Origin: Kineosporia babensis
Lineage (GTDB): Bacteria > Actinomycetota > Actinomycetes > Actinomycetales > Kineosporiaceae
Assembly (NCBI RefSeq): GCF_021129305.1
Contig: NZ_JAJOMB010000008.1
Span: 236,920-300,919 of the forward strand
Direction: 5' to 3'
Length of the DNA stretch: 64,000 nucleotides
Part shown: positions 50,889-60,964 of the stretch, piece by piece
How the letters are laid out: every line of letters begins with the position of its first letter
Position numbering within the stretch: position 1 is the stretch's first letter
Translations under genes and position numbers: made by a program
Notes under the pieces: model-generated
The model's input: only the letters and a program-made list of their open reading frames with translations
What the model was told of the DNA's origin: nothing
Database searches by the model: none

Positions 50889-53800
50889 TGGTCCCCTCCT
50901 TGCTCTGCGGAGGAGCCACTATCGGCACCGCCGTCGCTGTTGGTGGTGAAAAGGCTGGCCCCGACCGGATTGAAGGCCGGAGCCGGGTCTGTCTTCTGCC
51001 GCGCCTTGCGGGCGTTGGCCAGACCACGCTGGTAACTGCCCAGCCGTCCCCGCACGACAGTAGCGTCGGCGGGCTGGCTGCGGGCAGCGGCCGGACGAGG
51101 ACGGGCCGGAGCCGAGTCGGTGACCGCGCCGGCCGTCGAAGGCAGCAGGTTGGCGCCGGGCCGCCGGGTCGGCAGACCCGCGTCCGAGCGCCCGTCGGTC
51201 TCCGGGGCCGAGGCTGCCCGGGCGTTCGTGGCCAGCCAGCGCTGGTCCCCGAGCGCCGCCCAGCGGCTGGACTGCTTGGGGTTCTCCCGCTCGTTGGCCC
51301 GCAGATCGATGATCCGCTGATCACCGTTCTCGACCGAGATCGAGGGCGAGTTGTTCTGGGCCGGCTCCGAGCTGAACCAGACCGAGATCTGGTCGAAGAT
51401 CGGCGTCGGGTCGTTGAAGTCGGGCCGGTTGCCGGGCTCACCGATCATCGGTGCGCCCGAGTCGGCCGGACGGTACGCCGCCGACGCCGCAGCGCGGGCC
51501 GCGAGCTCGGTCGGCAGCTCCGGGTCCTGCCAGTCCGAACCCCGCTGGCCCGAGGGCAGCCCCTGGTTCGGCGCGGCCCGGAACGAGCCGGTCGGCGCGG
51601 ACAGCGGGTCGTTACCGGCGGGGAGTTCACCGGTGGCCGGGCCGGGCTCGATCGGGCGCCGGGTCAGGCCGGGCAGACCGGAGATGCCGGCGGCCGGGGT
51701 GCTGTCGCCGGCCCCGTACGAGGCCGGGCGGGCCGGAGCCTGCCGCTGGTTGTTCTCGAAGGCGGCCGCCCCGAAGCCCGGCAGCGGCTGACCGAACGTC
51801 GGGTCCGGCTGGCCCAGGCCGCGCATCTGCTGCTGGGTGAAGTTCGGCGGGTTCTGCTGACCGAAGCCCAGGCCGGCCCGGGTGTTGAAGCCCTGCTGCT
51901 CGTCCTGGCCCTGGTCGCTCTGGCTCTGCTCGTTCTGGCCGTACCCCTGGCTGCCGAGGCCGCCGAGCGGCTGCGGCGTGCGGGCACCCGGAGTACGGGT
52001 GGGCAGGCTGGGGATACCGCCCGGGGTGGTCTCCGGCGGCGGCGAGGTGAACTGCGGACCACGGGCCGGCCGGCTCTCCGGGCGTTCGAAGCCCGTCGGC
52101 GCCTGAGGCTCGTCGCCGAAGTTGAACGCGGCGGGCTGCGGCTGCTGCGCCGGCGCCCCCGGGCGACCGGCGAACCCTCCGGAAGAACTGCGCTCGGGGC
52201 TCTCGCCCGGGGCGGCCGGAACGTTCGGGGTGAACAGCCCGGTGGAGCCGGTCTCGGCGAGGCCGGCGGACTCGGGCGGCAGACCGGGGTTGGAGGCACC
52301 CGGCACCCGGCGACGGCGCGGCAGCTCGGAGTCGTCCTCGTCGGCGACCGAGCGAACCCCGGCCGCGGCCTGGGCCGCGACTCCAGCCGCGGCTGCCGCG
52401 GCGGAGGGTGCGCCCTGCTGCTCACGCTGCGGCGACTGACCCATCGGGCCGAAGCCGAAGGTGTCCTGGCCGCCGGCGGCCGGGGCGCTCAGACCCTGGC
52501 CCTGGCTCTGCGGCAGCTGCGGGCGCGGCATGCCACCGGCCGGGGTGAGCGGCCGCAGCTGCGGGTTGGCGCCGGTCGGGTTCTCGCCGGTGCTGCCGGG
52601 CGCGCCGATCACCAGCGAGGCCGGGACCCGGACCAGGGCGATGGTGCCGGAGGCGTCCGGCCGGGCCTGCAACTGCACCCCGAAGGTGCCGCGGCGGGCC
52701 AGGCGGGCGACCACGAACAGACCCATGCGGGACGGGACCTGGGTGTCGATCGCCTCGGGCTGGGTCAGCCGGGCGTTCAGGCGGTCGAGCTCACCCGGGC
52801 TGATCCCGACACCGGCATCCAGCACCTCGATCTGCAGGCCACCGTCGGCGGTGAAGGCCGCGGAGAGCACGATCGCGCTGGAGGGCGGCGAGTACATGGC
52901 CGCGTTGTCGAGCAGCTCGGCCAGCAGGTGGACGAGCTCACCGGCGACCGTACCGGCGATCGAGGCGCCGCTGACCGGCTGCAGCCGGACCCGCTCGTAC
53001 TGCTCCATCTCGGAGGTGGCGGCGCGGAACAGCTCGGCGATCTTGACCGGCGCGGTGGCCCGGGTGCGCACCGCGGATCCGGCCAGCACCAGCAGGTTGT
53101 CGTTGTAGCGGCGCATCCGGGCGGCCAGGTGGTCCAGCCGGAACAGGTTGCGCAGCTGGTCCGGGTCCTGCTCCTGGCTCTCCAGGCTGTCGATGATGGC
53201 CAGCTGCTTCTCGACCATCGACTGGCTACGCCGGGACATGCTGACGAACGCCTCGTCCAGCGCCCGCCGCAGGCGCACCTGCGCGGTGGCCAGCCGGACC
53301 GCCTCGGCGCCCAGGTCGTCGACCGCGTGCGCCACCTCCAGGGTCTCCGGACCGGGGTTGAAGTCGGCCGGGAGCACCGGGGGCAGGGCGATGTCGGCAC
53401 CCACGCCGTCCTGCTCGATCCGGGCCACCGCGGCCGGCAGCTGCACGCTGGCGACCTCGACGGCACCGGCGCGCAGCCGGCGCAGCGGGGCGGTGACGGT
53501 CCGGGCGATGGTGGTCAGCAGGGCGCTGACGACCAGGATCGTGACCAGCACGGCGCCGGCCACCAGGGCGACCCGGAAGAGCGCTCCGGTCTCGGCGTCC
53601 TGGGCGGTCTTCAGCGTGCTGCGGGCGGCGTCGGTGGCCGCCGACTCGATCTCGGCCAGCCGCTGGCTGGAGAGCTCGTAGAACTCCTTGGGGGTGGTGC
53701 TGATCACCGCGTCGGGGTTGCCCAGGGCGCCCTCGAACGAGTCGCGCCAGCGGCTCATCTGCGACTCCGCCTCGCTCAGCTGGACCAGCTGCTCGCGCTG

Positions 53801-54589
53801 TTCGGAGTTGGCCACCGCCAGGGCCTCGCTGCGGCCCAGGTCCTGCCGGGCGATCAGGCCCTCGAGCCGGCGCACCGTCACGTTCTGGACTTCGGTGTGG
53901 TCGTTGAAGACGTTGTAGAAGAGCGTGATCTCCTCGGCCGCGGAGAAGCCGGTGCGGGAGATCGCCGAGAACAGCGCACCACCGGAGACGGTCTCGGTGT
54001 CGATACCGGTCACGCCCAGGTCGGTGGCCAGGTCCTCGGGCAGCTGCCGGGTGGCGTTGAACATGTTCTGCGCCGTGGTGCGCACGTCCATCAGGCCCTC
54101 GGTCTCCTGCAGCGTGCCGGCCTCGATCAGGCCGTCGACCTTGCTGCGGAGCTTGGAGATCTGGTCGAGCTGGGTGAGCATGCCGCTGGCCGTGGTCGGC
54201 AGCGTGGAGTCCTCGGTGCTGCGCCCGGCCAGCTCTTCCAGCTTGGGCCGGATCGCGGCGACCTCGGTGTCGGTCTGCGCGCGCACCCCGGCCAGGTCGT
54301 CCGGGTCGGCGTTGGCGGCCGGCATGCCGAACTCGTTGAACAGCACGCGGCTCAGGCGCAGCGAGGGTTCCATCAGCTCGGCGTCGAGCCGGGCCGTGTG
54401 TGCCTTCTGGTAGGTACTCGTCAGGGACCAGACCAGCACGCTGCCACCGATGAGCAGCACGACGAGCGGAATGGTGACCAGAAGCGTCAGCTTGCGGCGG
54501 ATGGACCATCCGGCAATAGACGAGCGACGGGGCGCGTCCGGGACGCTTTCGACGTCGGCCCCCGGTTCGGCCGAACCGTGTCGCGGCAC
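50885..54589 (-). CDS. Nitrate/nitrite-sensing-type (NIT) histidine kinase with a very long disordered tail (CvnA-like)
   Basis: A 1234-residue membrane sensor. Membrane helix 1 ([20 protein letters not shown]) lies near residue 35, an extracellular NIT domain near 60-330, helix 2 ([19 protein letters not shown]) near 345, and a HAMP-like linker follows. The kinase core near 440-650 shows [19 protein letters not shown] (N-box) and [16 protein letters not shown] (G1-type box). From about 660 to the end, some 570 residues are Pro/Gly/Gln-rich and probably disordered. The GTG at 54589 has AGGGAGGATCGC before it. It leads the conservon operon with roadblock, DUF742 and GTPase. The sensed signal is unknown; NIT suggests nitrate or nitrite but is unproven. 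Confidence 0.86.
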   Translation of the reverse strand: MPRHGSAEPGADVESVPDAPRRSSIAGWSIRRKLTLLVTIPLVVLLIGGSVLVWSLTSTYQKAHTARLDAELMEPSLRLSRVLFNEFGMPAANADPDDLAGVRAQTDTEVAAIRPKLEELAGRSTEDSTLPTTASGMLTQLDQISKLRSKVDGLIEAGTLQETEGLMDVRTTAQNMFNATRQLPEDLATDLGVTGIDTETVSGGALFSAISRTGFSAAEEITLFYNVFNDHTEVQNVTVRRLEGLIARQDLGRSEALAVANSEQREQLVQLSEAESQMSRWRDSFEGALGNPDAVISTTPKEFYELSSQRLAEIESAATDAARSTLKTAQDAETGALFRVALVAGAVLVTILVVSALLTTIARTVTAPLRRLRAGAVEVASVQLPAAVARIEQDGVGADIALPPVLPADFNPGPETLEVAHAVDDLGAEAVRLATAQVRLRRALDEAFVSMSRRSQSMVEKQLAIIDSLESQEQDPDQLRNLFRLDHLAARMRRYNDNLLVLAGSAVRTRATAPVKIAELFRAATSEMEQYERVRLQPVSGASIAGTVAGELVHLLAELLDNAAMYSPPSSAIVLSAAFTADGGLQIEVLDAGVGISPGELDRLNARLTQPEAIDTQVPSRMGLFVVARLARRGTFGVQLQARPDASGTIALVRVPASLVIGAPGSTGENPTGANPQLRPLTPAGGMPRPQLPQSQGQGLSAPAAGGQDTFGFGPMGQSPQREQQGAPSAAAAAAGVAAQAAAGVRSVADEDDSELPRRRRVPGASNPGLPPESAGLAETGSTGLFTPNVPAAPGESPERSSSGGFAGRPGAPAQQPQPAAFNFGDEPQAPTGFERPESRPARGPQFTSPPPETTPGGIPSLPTRTPGARTPQPLGGLGSQGYGQNEQSQSDQGQDEQQGFNTRAGLGFGQQNPPNFTQQQMRGLGQPDPTFGQPLPGFGAAAFENNQRQAPARPASYGAGDSTPAAGISGLPGLTRRPIEPGPATGELPAGNDPLSAPTGSFRAAPNQGLPSGQRGSDWQDPELPTELAARAAASAAYRPADSGAPMIGEPGNRPDFNDPTPIFDQISVWFSSEPAQNNSPSISVENGDQRIIDLRANERENPKQSSRWAALGDQRWLATNARAASAPETDGRSDAGLPTRRPGANLLPSTAGAVTDSAPARPRPAAARSQPADATVVRGRLGSYQRGLANARKARQKTDPAPAFNPVGASLFTTNSDGGADSGSSAEQGGDQ

Positions 54590-55205
54590 GCGATCCTCCC
54601 TGCGGCCACTTTCAAGTGGCATCCGGTAATCTGGCCGTCCGCTCGGTGATCTTCCCACGTCGTCGTTGACGCGGCTGATCCCCGGCTTCTCGACCCACCT
54701 CGTTGTCCAGCGTGTGCTGATCGTGGCAGAAGGTCTCGCCCAGAGGCTACGTCCCGTTGCCAGCCTTCGACGAACCTGGCCTCATCGCACACGGCCAACT
54801 TGAGGGCCTTATTCTCCGCACTCGTGTCCAAATCACCCTAGCGCCTCGATGCAACTTGGCGGGAAACTCGGGCGACGCTCACCGGTGCCCACCTGAGCAA
54901 GCTCCGTTCAGCGGCAAAACCTGTGACGCTGAACACACCCGGATGGACTTGGCCATTTTGGGCCGGGGGTGGCCCGTCGTCACTTTGCGTGCCACTCTCG
55001 CTGCGGAGATGTGACGGCCGCCGGAGGCCGCGGGCATCACTCACGGCGGCTCTCGGGTTACGGTGCTTCACCGGTGCGCGTTGTGTAGCGTCCGCCCCAC
55101 CGTGTGATCGAGGGGAGTTCACCCGTCCCGTCCGTCCGGAAGAAAACGGACATCGACGTGATGCCGGGTGATCGTCAGGTGAAGAGCGTCAGGAAGGGTG
55201 AGCCT
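54590..55205. other. Intergenic region between the divergent conservon and topA
   Basis: 616 bases without a supported gene. A perfect small hairpin (GCCACTT/AAGTGGC, 54605-54620) lies in the leader of the kinase. Small open frames here have no family features. Near 55080 TGTGTAGCGT contains a possible -10 for topA. Nothing else recognisable. Confidence 0.5.
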
Positions 55206-58028
55206 GTGGCCGCCAGCAAGACCGCGACCGGCAGGCGGCTCGTGATCGTCGAGTCGCCGCGCAAGGCACGGACGATCGCCGAGTACCTCGGCCCGGACTT
55301 CGACGTCGAGGCGAGCGTCGGGCACATCCGTGACCTGCCGCAGCCCAGTGAGCTGCCGGCGGAGATGAAGAAGGGGCCCTTCGGCAAGTTCGCCGTCGAC
55401 GTGGAGAACGGCTTCGAGGCCTACTACGTGGTCGATGCGGACAAGAAGAAGAAGGTCGCCGAGCTCAAGCGGGCGTTGAAGGACGCGGACGAGCTGTACC
55501 TGGCCACGGATGAGGACCGGGAGGGTGAGGCGATCGCCTGGCACCTCCTGGAAGTGCTGCAGCCGACGATCCCGGTGCACCGGATGGTCTTCCACGAGAT
55601 CACCCGGGAGGCGATCAGCCGGGCGCTGGAGCAGACCCGGGACCTGGACGAGCGTCTGGTCGATGCCCAGGAGACACGGAGGATCCTGGACCGGCTGTAC
55701 GGGTACGAGGTCTCCCCGGTGCTGTGGCGCAAGGTCCGGGCCGGGCTCTCGGCCGGACGGGTGCAGTCCGTGGCCACCCGGATGGTGGTCGAGCGCGAGC
55801 GGGAGCGGATGGCCTTCCGGCCCGCCTCGTACTGGGACGTCACCGGTGATTTCGCCGCCTCCGAGGGGCACTCCGACGCCGGGCGCTGGTTCGGCGCGCG
55901 CCTGGTGGCCCTGGACGAGCGCCGGGTGGCGACCGGGCGCGACTTCAACGACGTCGGCCAGCTGACCTCCACGGAGGTCGTGCACCTCGACGAGGAAGCG
56001 GCCAACGCCCTGGTCCGGGCCCTGGACGGGGTCCACCCCACGGTCCGCAGCGTGGAGGAGAAGCCGTACCGGCGTCGGCCGGCGGCTCCGTTCACCACGT
56101 CCACCCTGCAGCAGGAGGCCGGGCGCAAGCTGCGGCTGTCGGCGAAGCAGGCGATGCGCACGGCCCAGTCGTTGTACGAGAACGGCTACATCACGTACAT
56201 GCGGACCGACTCGACCACGTTGTCGGACCAGGCGGTCAACGCTGCCCGGCAGCAGGCCTCGGACCTGTACGGGCCGCAGTACATCCCGGCCCAGCCGCGT
56301 ACGTACGCCAGCAAGTCGAAGAACGCGCAGGAGGCGCACGAGGCGATCCGGCCCTCGGGGGACAGCTTCCGGACCCCGGCGCAGGTCTCGGGTGAGCTCA
56401 GCGGGGACGAGTTCCGGCTGTACGAGCTGATCTGGAAGCGCACGGTCGCCTCCCAGATGGAAGACGCCCGCGGCTCCACCGCGACGATCCGGCTGGGGGC
56501 CACGACCACCGACGGACGGGACGCGGTCTTCGGCGCCTCCGGCACCGTGATCACCTTCCGGGGCTTCCTGGCCGCCTACGAAGAAGGCCGCGACGAAGAG
56601 CGTCACGGTGGTGAGGACGGCGAACGGCGTCTGCCGGAACTGGCCGTGGGCGACGGGCTGGACGCCCGGGACCTGAGCGCCGACGGCCACACCACCTCGC
56701 CGCCGCCCCGTTACACCGAGGCCAGCCTGGTGAAGGCGCTGGAAGAGCGTGGCATCGGCCGACCCTCCACCTACGCGGCCACGATCAGCGTGATCGTCGA
56801 TCGCGGTTACGTCGGGCACAAGGGCAACGCGCTGGTGCCCACCTGGCTGGCGTTCGCCGTCACCCGGCTGCTGGAGGAGCACTTCGGCGGCCTGGTCGAC
56901 TACGACTTCACCGCCTCGATGGAGGCCGACCTCGACCAGATCGCCGCCGGTGAGCAGGACCGCCGGCAGTGGCTGGCCCGGTTCTACTTCGGCGACGGCT
57001 CGGCCGAGAACGGCAACTCCTCCGCCCAGGCGCCGCGACCGGCCGGACCGGACGCCATGCACGGGCTCAAGCCGCTGGTCGACGACCTGGGCGACATCGA
57101 TGCCCGGGACATCAACTCGGTGCCGCTGGGCGAGGGCATCGTGCTGCGGGTCGGCCGCTACGGCCCCTACCTGGAGGTCCCCGGCGAGGACGGAGAGGCC
57201 AAGCGCGCCAGCGTCCCCGACGACGTGGCCCCGGACGAGCTCACCGTGGAGAAGGCTCGCGAGCTCCTGGAGACCCAGGCCGACGGTGACCGCGAGCTCG
57301 GCACCGACCCGGACACCGGCCGTCAGATCGTGGCCCGCAGCGGCCGTTTCGGCCCGTACGTCACCGAGATCCTGCCCGAAGACTCACCGAAGTCGGCCAA
57401 GCCCCGTACCGGCAGCCTGTTCAAGAGCATGGATCTGCAGACGGTCACCCTGGACGAGGCGCTGAAGCTGCTGTCGCTGCCGCGTCTGGTCGGGGTCGAC
57501 CCGGAGACCAACGAGGAGATCACCGCGCAGAACGGCCGTTACGGTCCGTACCTGAAGCGCGGCACCGACTCCCGCTCGCTGGAGACCGAGGACCAGCTGT
57601 TCTCGATCACCCTGGACGAGGCCAAGGCCATCTACGCGCAGCCCAAGCAGCGCGGACGCCGGGCCGCGGCGCCGCCGCTGCGTGAGCTCGGCGCCGACCC
57701 GGAGACCCAGGCACCGATCGTGATCAAGGACGGCCGGTTCGGCGCCTACGTCACCGACGGCACCACCAACGCCACCCTGCGCAAGGGCGACGAGGTCGAG
57801 TCGGTCACCCTGGAGCGGGCCGCCGAGCTGCTCGCCGAGAAGCGGGCAGCGGCGCCGCGGGCGAAGAAGACGGCCAAGAAGACCACCAAGACGGCCGCGA
57901 AGAAGACGACCGGCACCGCCAAGAAGACCGCGGCCAAGAAGACGACCGCGAAGAAGGCCACCGCCAAGAAGGCTCCGGCCAAGAAGGCGGCCACCACGAA
58001 GAAGACGGCCCCGGCCGCCTCCGAGTAG
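55206..58028 (+). CDS. topA: DNA topoisomerase I
   Basis: A 940-residue type IA topoisomerase that relaxes negatively supercoiled DNA. The TOPRIM domain comes first (LVIVESPRKARTIAEYLG, then ATDEDREGEAIAWHLLE with the acidic triad). The catalytic tyrosine is Tyr331 in GYITYMRTDST. GIGRPSTYAATISVI is near 515. Four C-terminal repeats with GRYGPYL or GRFGPYV/GAYV follow in place of zinc fingers, and a tail of about 60 residues is almost all Lys, Ala and Thr, as in other actinobacteria, where it aids processivity. The GTG at 55206 has AGGAAGGGTGAG upstream. A terminator follows. Confidence 0.96.
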   Translation: MAASKTATGRRLVIVESPRKARTIAEYLGPDFDVEASVGHIRDLPQPSELPAEMKKGPFGKFAVDVENGFEAYYVVDADKKKKVAELKRALKDADELYLATDEDREGEAIAWHLLEVLQPTIPVHRMVFHEITREAISRALEQTRDLDERLVDAQETRRILDRLYGYEVSPVLWRKVRAGLSAGRVQSVATRMVVERERERMAFRPASYWDVTGDFAASEGHSDAGRWFGARLVALDERRVATGRDFNDVGQLTSTEVVHLDEEAANALVRALDGVHPTVRSVEEKPYRRRPAAPFTTSTLQQEAGRKLRLSAKQAMRTAQSLYENGYITYMRTDSTTLSDQAVNAARQQASDLYGPQYIPAQPRTYASKSKNAQEAHEAIRPSGDSFRTPAQVSGELSGDEFRLYELIWKRTVASQMEDARGSTATIRLGATTTDGRDAVFGASGTVITFRGFLAAYEEGRDEERHGGEDGERRLPELAVGDGLDARDLSADGHTTSPPPRYTEASLVKALEERGIGRPSTYAATISVIVDRGYVGHKGNALVPTWLAFAVTRLLEEHFGGLVDYDFTASMEADLDQIAAGEQDRRQWLARFYFGDGSAENGNSSAQAPRPAGPDAMHGLKPLVDDLGDIDARDINSVPLGEGIVLRVGRYGPYLEVPGEDGEAKRASVPDDVAPDELTVEKARELLETQADGDRELGTDPDTGRQIVARSGRFGPYVTEILPEDSPKSAKPRTGSLFKSMDLQTVTLDEALKLLSLPRLVGVDPETNEEITAQNGRYGPYLKRGTDSRSLETEDQLFSITLDEAKAIYAQPKQRGRRAAAPPLRELGADPETQAPIVIKDGRFGAYVTDGTTNATLRKGDEVESVTLERAAELLAEKRAAAPRAKKTAKKTTKTAAKKTTGTAKKTAAKKTTAKKATAKKAPAKKAATTKKTAPAASE

Positions 58029-58037
58029 TCGATCGCA

Positions 58038-58074
58038 GCAGACGGGCCCGGCCAAGGTGGCCGGGCCCGTCTGC
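58038..58074 (+). terminator. Terminator of topA
   Basis: GCAGACGGGCCCGGCC and GGCCGGGCCCGTCTGC form a perfect 16-bp stem with loop AAGGT, about ten bases after the topA stop. Confidence 0.8.
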
Positions 58075-58121
58075 GTCGTTCTTGCCCGTCCGGCACCGCA
58101 CCGCCCGGGACCGGACCGGCG

Positions 58122-58151
58122 CCGGTGCCCACCCACGTCCTTTGTTTGAGG
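58122..58151. repeat. Interspersed GGTGC-CACCCACGTCC motif copy
   Basis: Bases 58124-58151 match the right half of the 46-bp palindrome at 32419-32446 in about 23 of 28 positions, and 58122-58149 matches the tadA-tadB spacer (41435-41460) with small gaps. All three copies are intergenic. Confidence 0.45.
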
Positions 58152-58261
58152 GCTCTTCTGGGGACAGTCCAGGCCGTCCGCCGAACGTGACCTGGGGAAA
58201 CCGGCTGCGACGACCACCCGGGCGCGGGTGAACGATTCCGGAGAGTGTCGGTGGCGGCCGT

Positions 58262-58267
58262 TACCCT
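58262..58267 (+). promoter_or_regulatory. Leaderless -10 element (TACCCT) of the MFS-Tmk gene
   Basis: TACCCT, six bases, then the GTG at 58274. There is no ribosome-binding sequence and no clear -35 hexamer. Confidence 0.45.
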
Positions 58268-58273
58268 GACCGA

Positions 58274-60964
58274 GTGACAGCCAGCGGACAGCACGAGAGC
58301 CGGCGCCCCGAACCCGGAGTGCCCAGCCCGAGCGGGCCGGACCAGGACCTTGACGTCGCACCGGTGTTCCAGGAGGCCTCGTTCCGCCGGTTCCGGCCGG
58401 CCCTGGCGACCTCGGCCCTCGGCGAGTGGCTGGGGCTGCTGGCCCTGCTCGCCCTGGCCGCCTCACTGGCCGGCGGCTCGTACGCCCGGATCAACCTCGC
58501 CGTCGCCGGGGTGCTGGTGCTGCGGCTGGCCCCGGCCGTCCTCCTCGGCCCGGTCACCGATGCCCTGGCCGACCGGCTGAACCGCAAGCTGGTGCTGCTG
58601 GGGGCCGACCTGCTGCGCGCGGCGCTGTTCGTCAGCGTCGCCCTGATCGGCTCGCTGGCCTGGCTCTACGTCGCCGCCCTGCTGATCGAGGTCCTGGCTC
58701 TGCTTTCCCGCCGGGCCCGGCTCAGCGCCGCCGCCGCGCTGGTGCCCGGCCACCGCACCCAGGCCGCCGGCCGGGCCGTGCGGCTGATCGGTTACGCCGC
58801 GGCCTTCGTCGCCGGCCTCGGCTTCGCCCTGCTGAGCCTGGTCAACGGCATGCTGGCCACGGTCCTCGAGGTGCTCGCCGACCGCCCGGGCGACCTGGCC
58901 CTCTACGCCACGGCCGCGCTGTTCGGGGTGGCCGCCCTGACCGTCACCCGGGCTCCGATCCCGCCGCGCCCGGCGGGTGAGGTGCTGCCGCGTGAGTCAG
59001 TGATCGGCTCGGTGCTCACCGGCCGTCCCTCGATCACTGCCGTTCCCACCCTCAGCAGCCTGGTCACCGGCATGCTGGGGGCGCTGGCGACGGCCGGCTC
59101 GGTGCTCGGCCTGGCCCAGATCTACGCTCGCGACCTGGGTGCCGGCCAGCCGGGCTTCGGGGTGCTGTTCGCCGCCGTGTTCGCCGGTCTGGCCCTGGGC
59201 CTGCGGGTGGGTCCGCAACTGCTCGAGGGTTTCTCCCGGTTCCGGCTGTTCGGGCTGAGCCTGGTCGCAGCCGGGCTCTTCCTGGCCGCGCTCGCGCTGA
59301 TCCCCAACATGGTCATGGCCGTGCTGCTCACCGTGGGGCTGGGCGCCAGCGGCGGGGTGGCCTGGGGCGTTGGCCAGGCGCTGCTGGAACGGGCGGCCGA
59401 TCACAGCGTGCGGGCCCGGGCCACCTCCTACCTCGCTTCTGCGGCCCAGGTGGTGCTGCTGGTGGTACTGGCCGCCGGGCCGCTGCTGGCCGGGCTGATC
59501 GGCCGGCACACCATCAACTTCACCGACTCACGCTCGCTCAGCTACAACGGCGCCGCGTTCGTCTTCCTGATCGCCGCCGTGCTCACCCTGGCACTGGGTG
59601 TGACCAGCTACCGCAAGCTGGACGACCGGGCCGGCACCAGCCTTCGGCAGGACCTGCGGGCCCGGTGGTCCTCCCGGCAGCCGAGCCCCTCGGCCGCCGC
59701 GCGCATCACTTACCCCGGCGTGTTCGTGGCGCTGGAGGGGGGCGACGGTTCCGGCAAGTCCACCCAGGCCCGGCTTCTGGCCGAGTGGCTGCGTTCCGAC
59801 CAGGGCCACGACGTGGTGCTCACCCGTGAACCCGGCGCCACCCCGCTCGGTGTCCGGCTGCGTGAGGTGCTGCTGGGTAACACCGCAGCGCTGGGCAGCC
59901 GGCCCGAGGCTCTGCTGTTCGCCGCCGACCGGGCCCACCACGTCGAGGCCGTGGTCCGCCCGGCCCTGGCCCGGGGCGCGGTGGTGGTCACCGACCGCTA
60001 CATCGATTCCTCGGTCGCTTATCAGGGCGCCGGGCGCGAACTCGACGGCGGCGCGGTGCAGCGGATCTCCGACTGGGCCACCGACGGTCTGGTGCCGGCG
60101 CTGACCGTGCTGCTCGATGTCGACCCGATGGTCAGCAAGGCCCGCCGGGCACACGACGTCACCCGTGGTGGCGAGGACCGGCTGGAGGCTGAGCCCGACG
60201 GCTTCCACGAGCGGGTCCGCGCCGAGTTCCTCGCGCTGGCGGCCCAGGCTCCGCACCGCTACCTGGTGATCGATGCCGGGCTGAGTGCAGAAGAAGTGCA
60301 GCAGCTGATCCGCGAAGGAGTCCGCCAGGTGCTGCCGGTCTCGGCCCGCCGTCGGGCCGAGCTGGACGAGCGGCTGGCTGAGGAGGGCCAGACCCGCGAG
60401 CGCCGGGCCAAGGCCGAGGCCGAGGTGCTGCGGATGGACGCAGACCTGAAGCGCCGCCGGGTGGAAGAGGCCCGCGAGCGGGAGGAGTCGCGGCGCCGGG
60501 CCCGCGACGAGGCCGAGCGGCAGCTGCAGCAGGAGGCCGAGCGTGAGCTGCGGGCCCAGGAGTCGCAGCGTAACCGCGAAGAGGTGGACCGGCGGGCCAG
60601 CGAGGCGGCCGCCGCGGCCGCGCTGGGGCCGGTCACCGAGCCGGTCCAGATGCCGCCGCGCTCGGTCCAGGCTCCCGGGGCGGATGCCTGGGGCCCGGCC
60701 GAACCGACCGTGCGGGTCCAGCCGGTTCAGCCTGAGCCGTACTCAGGTGACACCAACCCGGTGCCGCAACGCCCCCTGCGTCCCCAACTGCCCGAACCGG
60801 CCCCGGCGCCGCAGCGGCCCGCTCCCCCACCTACCGCAGCGATGCCGGAGATCGACGTGACCGCCCTGGACCAGGACGAGGACCGGACGATCCACCTGCC
60901 CGACGGTGATCCGGGCGAGACCGGCGAGAACCCGCTGCGCCGGCGCGGACGGCGGCAGGCATGA
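58274..60964 (+). CDS. tmk: Fused MFS transporter and thymidylate kinase
   Basis: An 896-residue fusion. Residues about 30-450 form a 12-helix major-facilitator-type membrane domain. The dTMP kinase domain spans about 480-690: P-loop ALEGGDGSGKSTQARLL near 486, DR(Y/H) motif VVTDRYIDSSVAYQG near 573, and the LID with RRAHDVTRGGEDRLE. It phosphorylates dTMP to dTDP for DNA synthesis. Next come a charged, probably coiled-coil stretch (about 690-775) and a Pro/Gln/Glu-rich tail. Such fusions are known in actinobacteria, but the role of the transporter half is unclear. GTG at 58274 follows a leaderless -10. The stop overlaps holB. Confidence 0.93.
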   Translation: MTASGQHESRRPEPGVPSPSGPDQDLDVAPVFQEASFRRFRPALATSALGEWLGLLALLALAASLAGGSYARINLAVAGVLVLRLAPAVLLGPVTDALADRLNRKLVLLGADLLRAALFVSVALIGSLAWLYVAALLIEVLALLSRRARLSAAAALVPGHRTQAAGRAVRLIGYAAAFVAGLGFALLSLVNGMLATVLEVLADRPGDLALYATAALFGVAALTVTRAPIPPRPAGEVLPRESVIGSVLTGRPSITAVPTLSSLVTGMLGALATAGSVLGLAQIYARDLGAGQPGFGVLFAAVFAGLALGLRVGPQLLEGFSRFRLFGLSLVAAGLFLAALALIPNMVMAVLLTVGLGASGGVAWGVGQALLERAADHSVRARATSYLASAAQVVLLVVLAAGPLLAGLIGRHTINFTDSRSLSYNGAAFVFLIAAVLTLALGVTSYRKLDDRAGTSLRQDLRARWSSRQPSPSAAARITYPGVFVALEGGDGSGKSTQARLLAEWLRSDQGHDVVLTREPGATPLGVRLREVLLGNTAALGSRPEALLFAADRAHHVEAVVRPALARGAVVVTDRYIDSSVAYQGAGRELDGGAVQRISDWATDGLVPALTVLLDVDPMVSKARRAHDVTRGGEDRLEAEPDGFHERVRAEFLALAAQAPHRYLVIDAGLSAEEVQQLIREGVRQVLPVSARRRAELDERLAEEGQTRERRAKAEAEVLRMDADLKRRRVEEAREREESRRRARDEAERQLQQEAERELRAQESQRNREEVDRRASEAAAAAALGPVTEPVQMPPRSVQAPGADAWGPAEPTVRVQPVQPEPYSGDTNPVPQRPLRPQLPEPAPAPQRPAPPPTAAMPEIDVTALDQDEDRTIHLPDGDPGETGENPLRRRGRRQA

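Noticed and set aside
54757..55014. Small gene upstream of topA
   Set aside because: No ribosome site, no family resemblance, and the frame is open mainly because of GC-rich composition.
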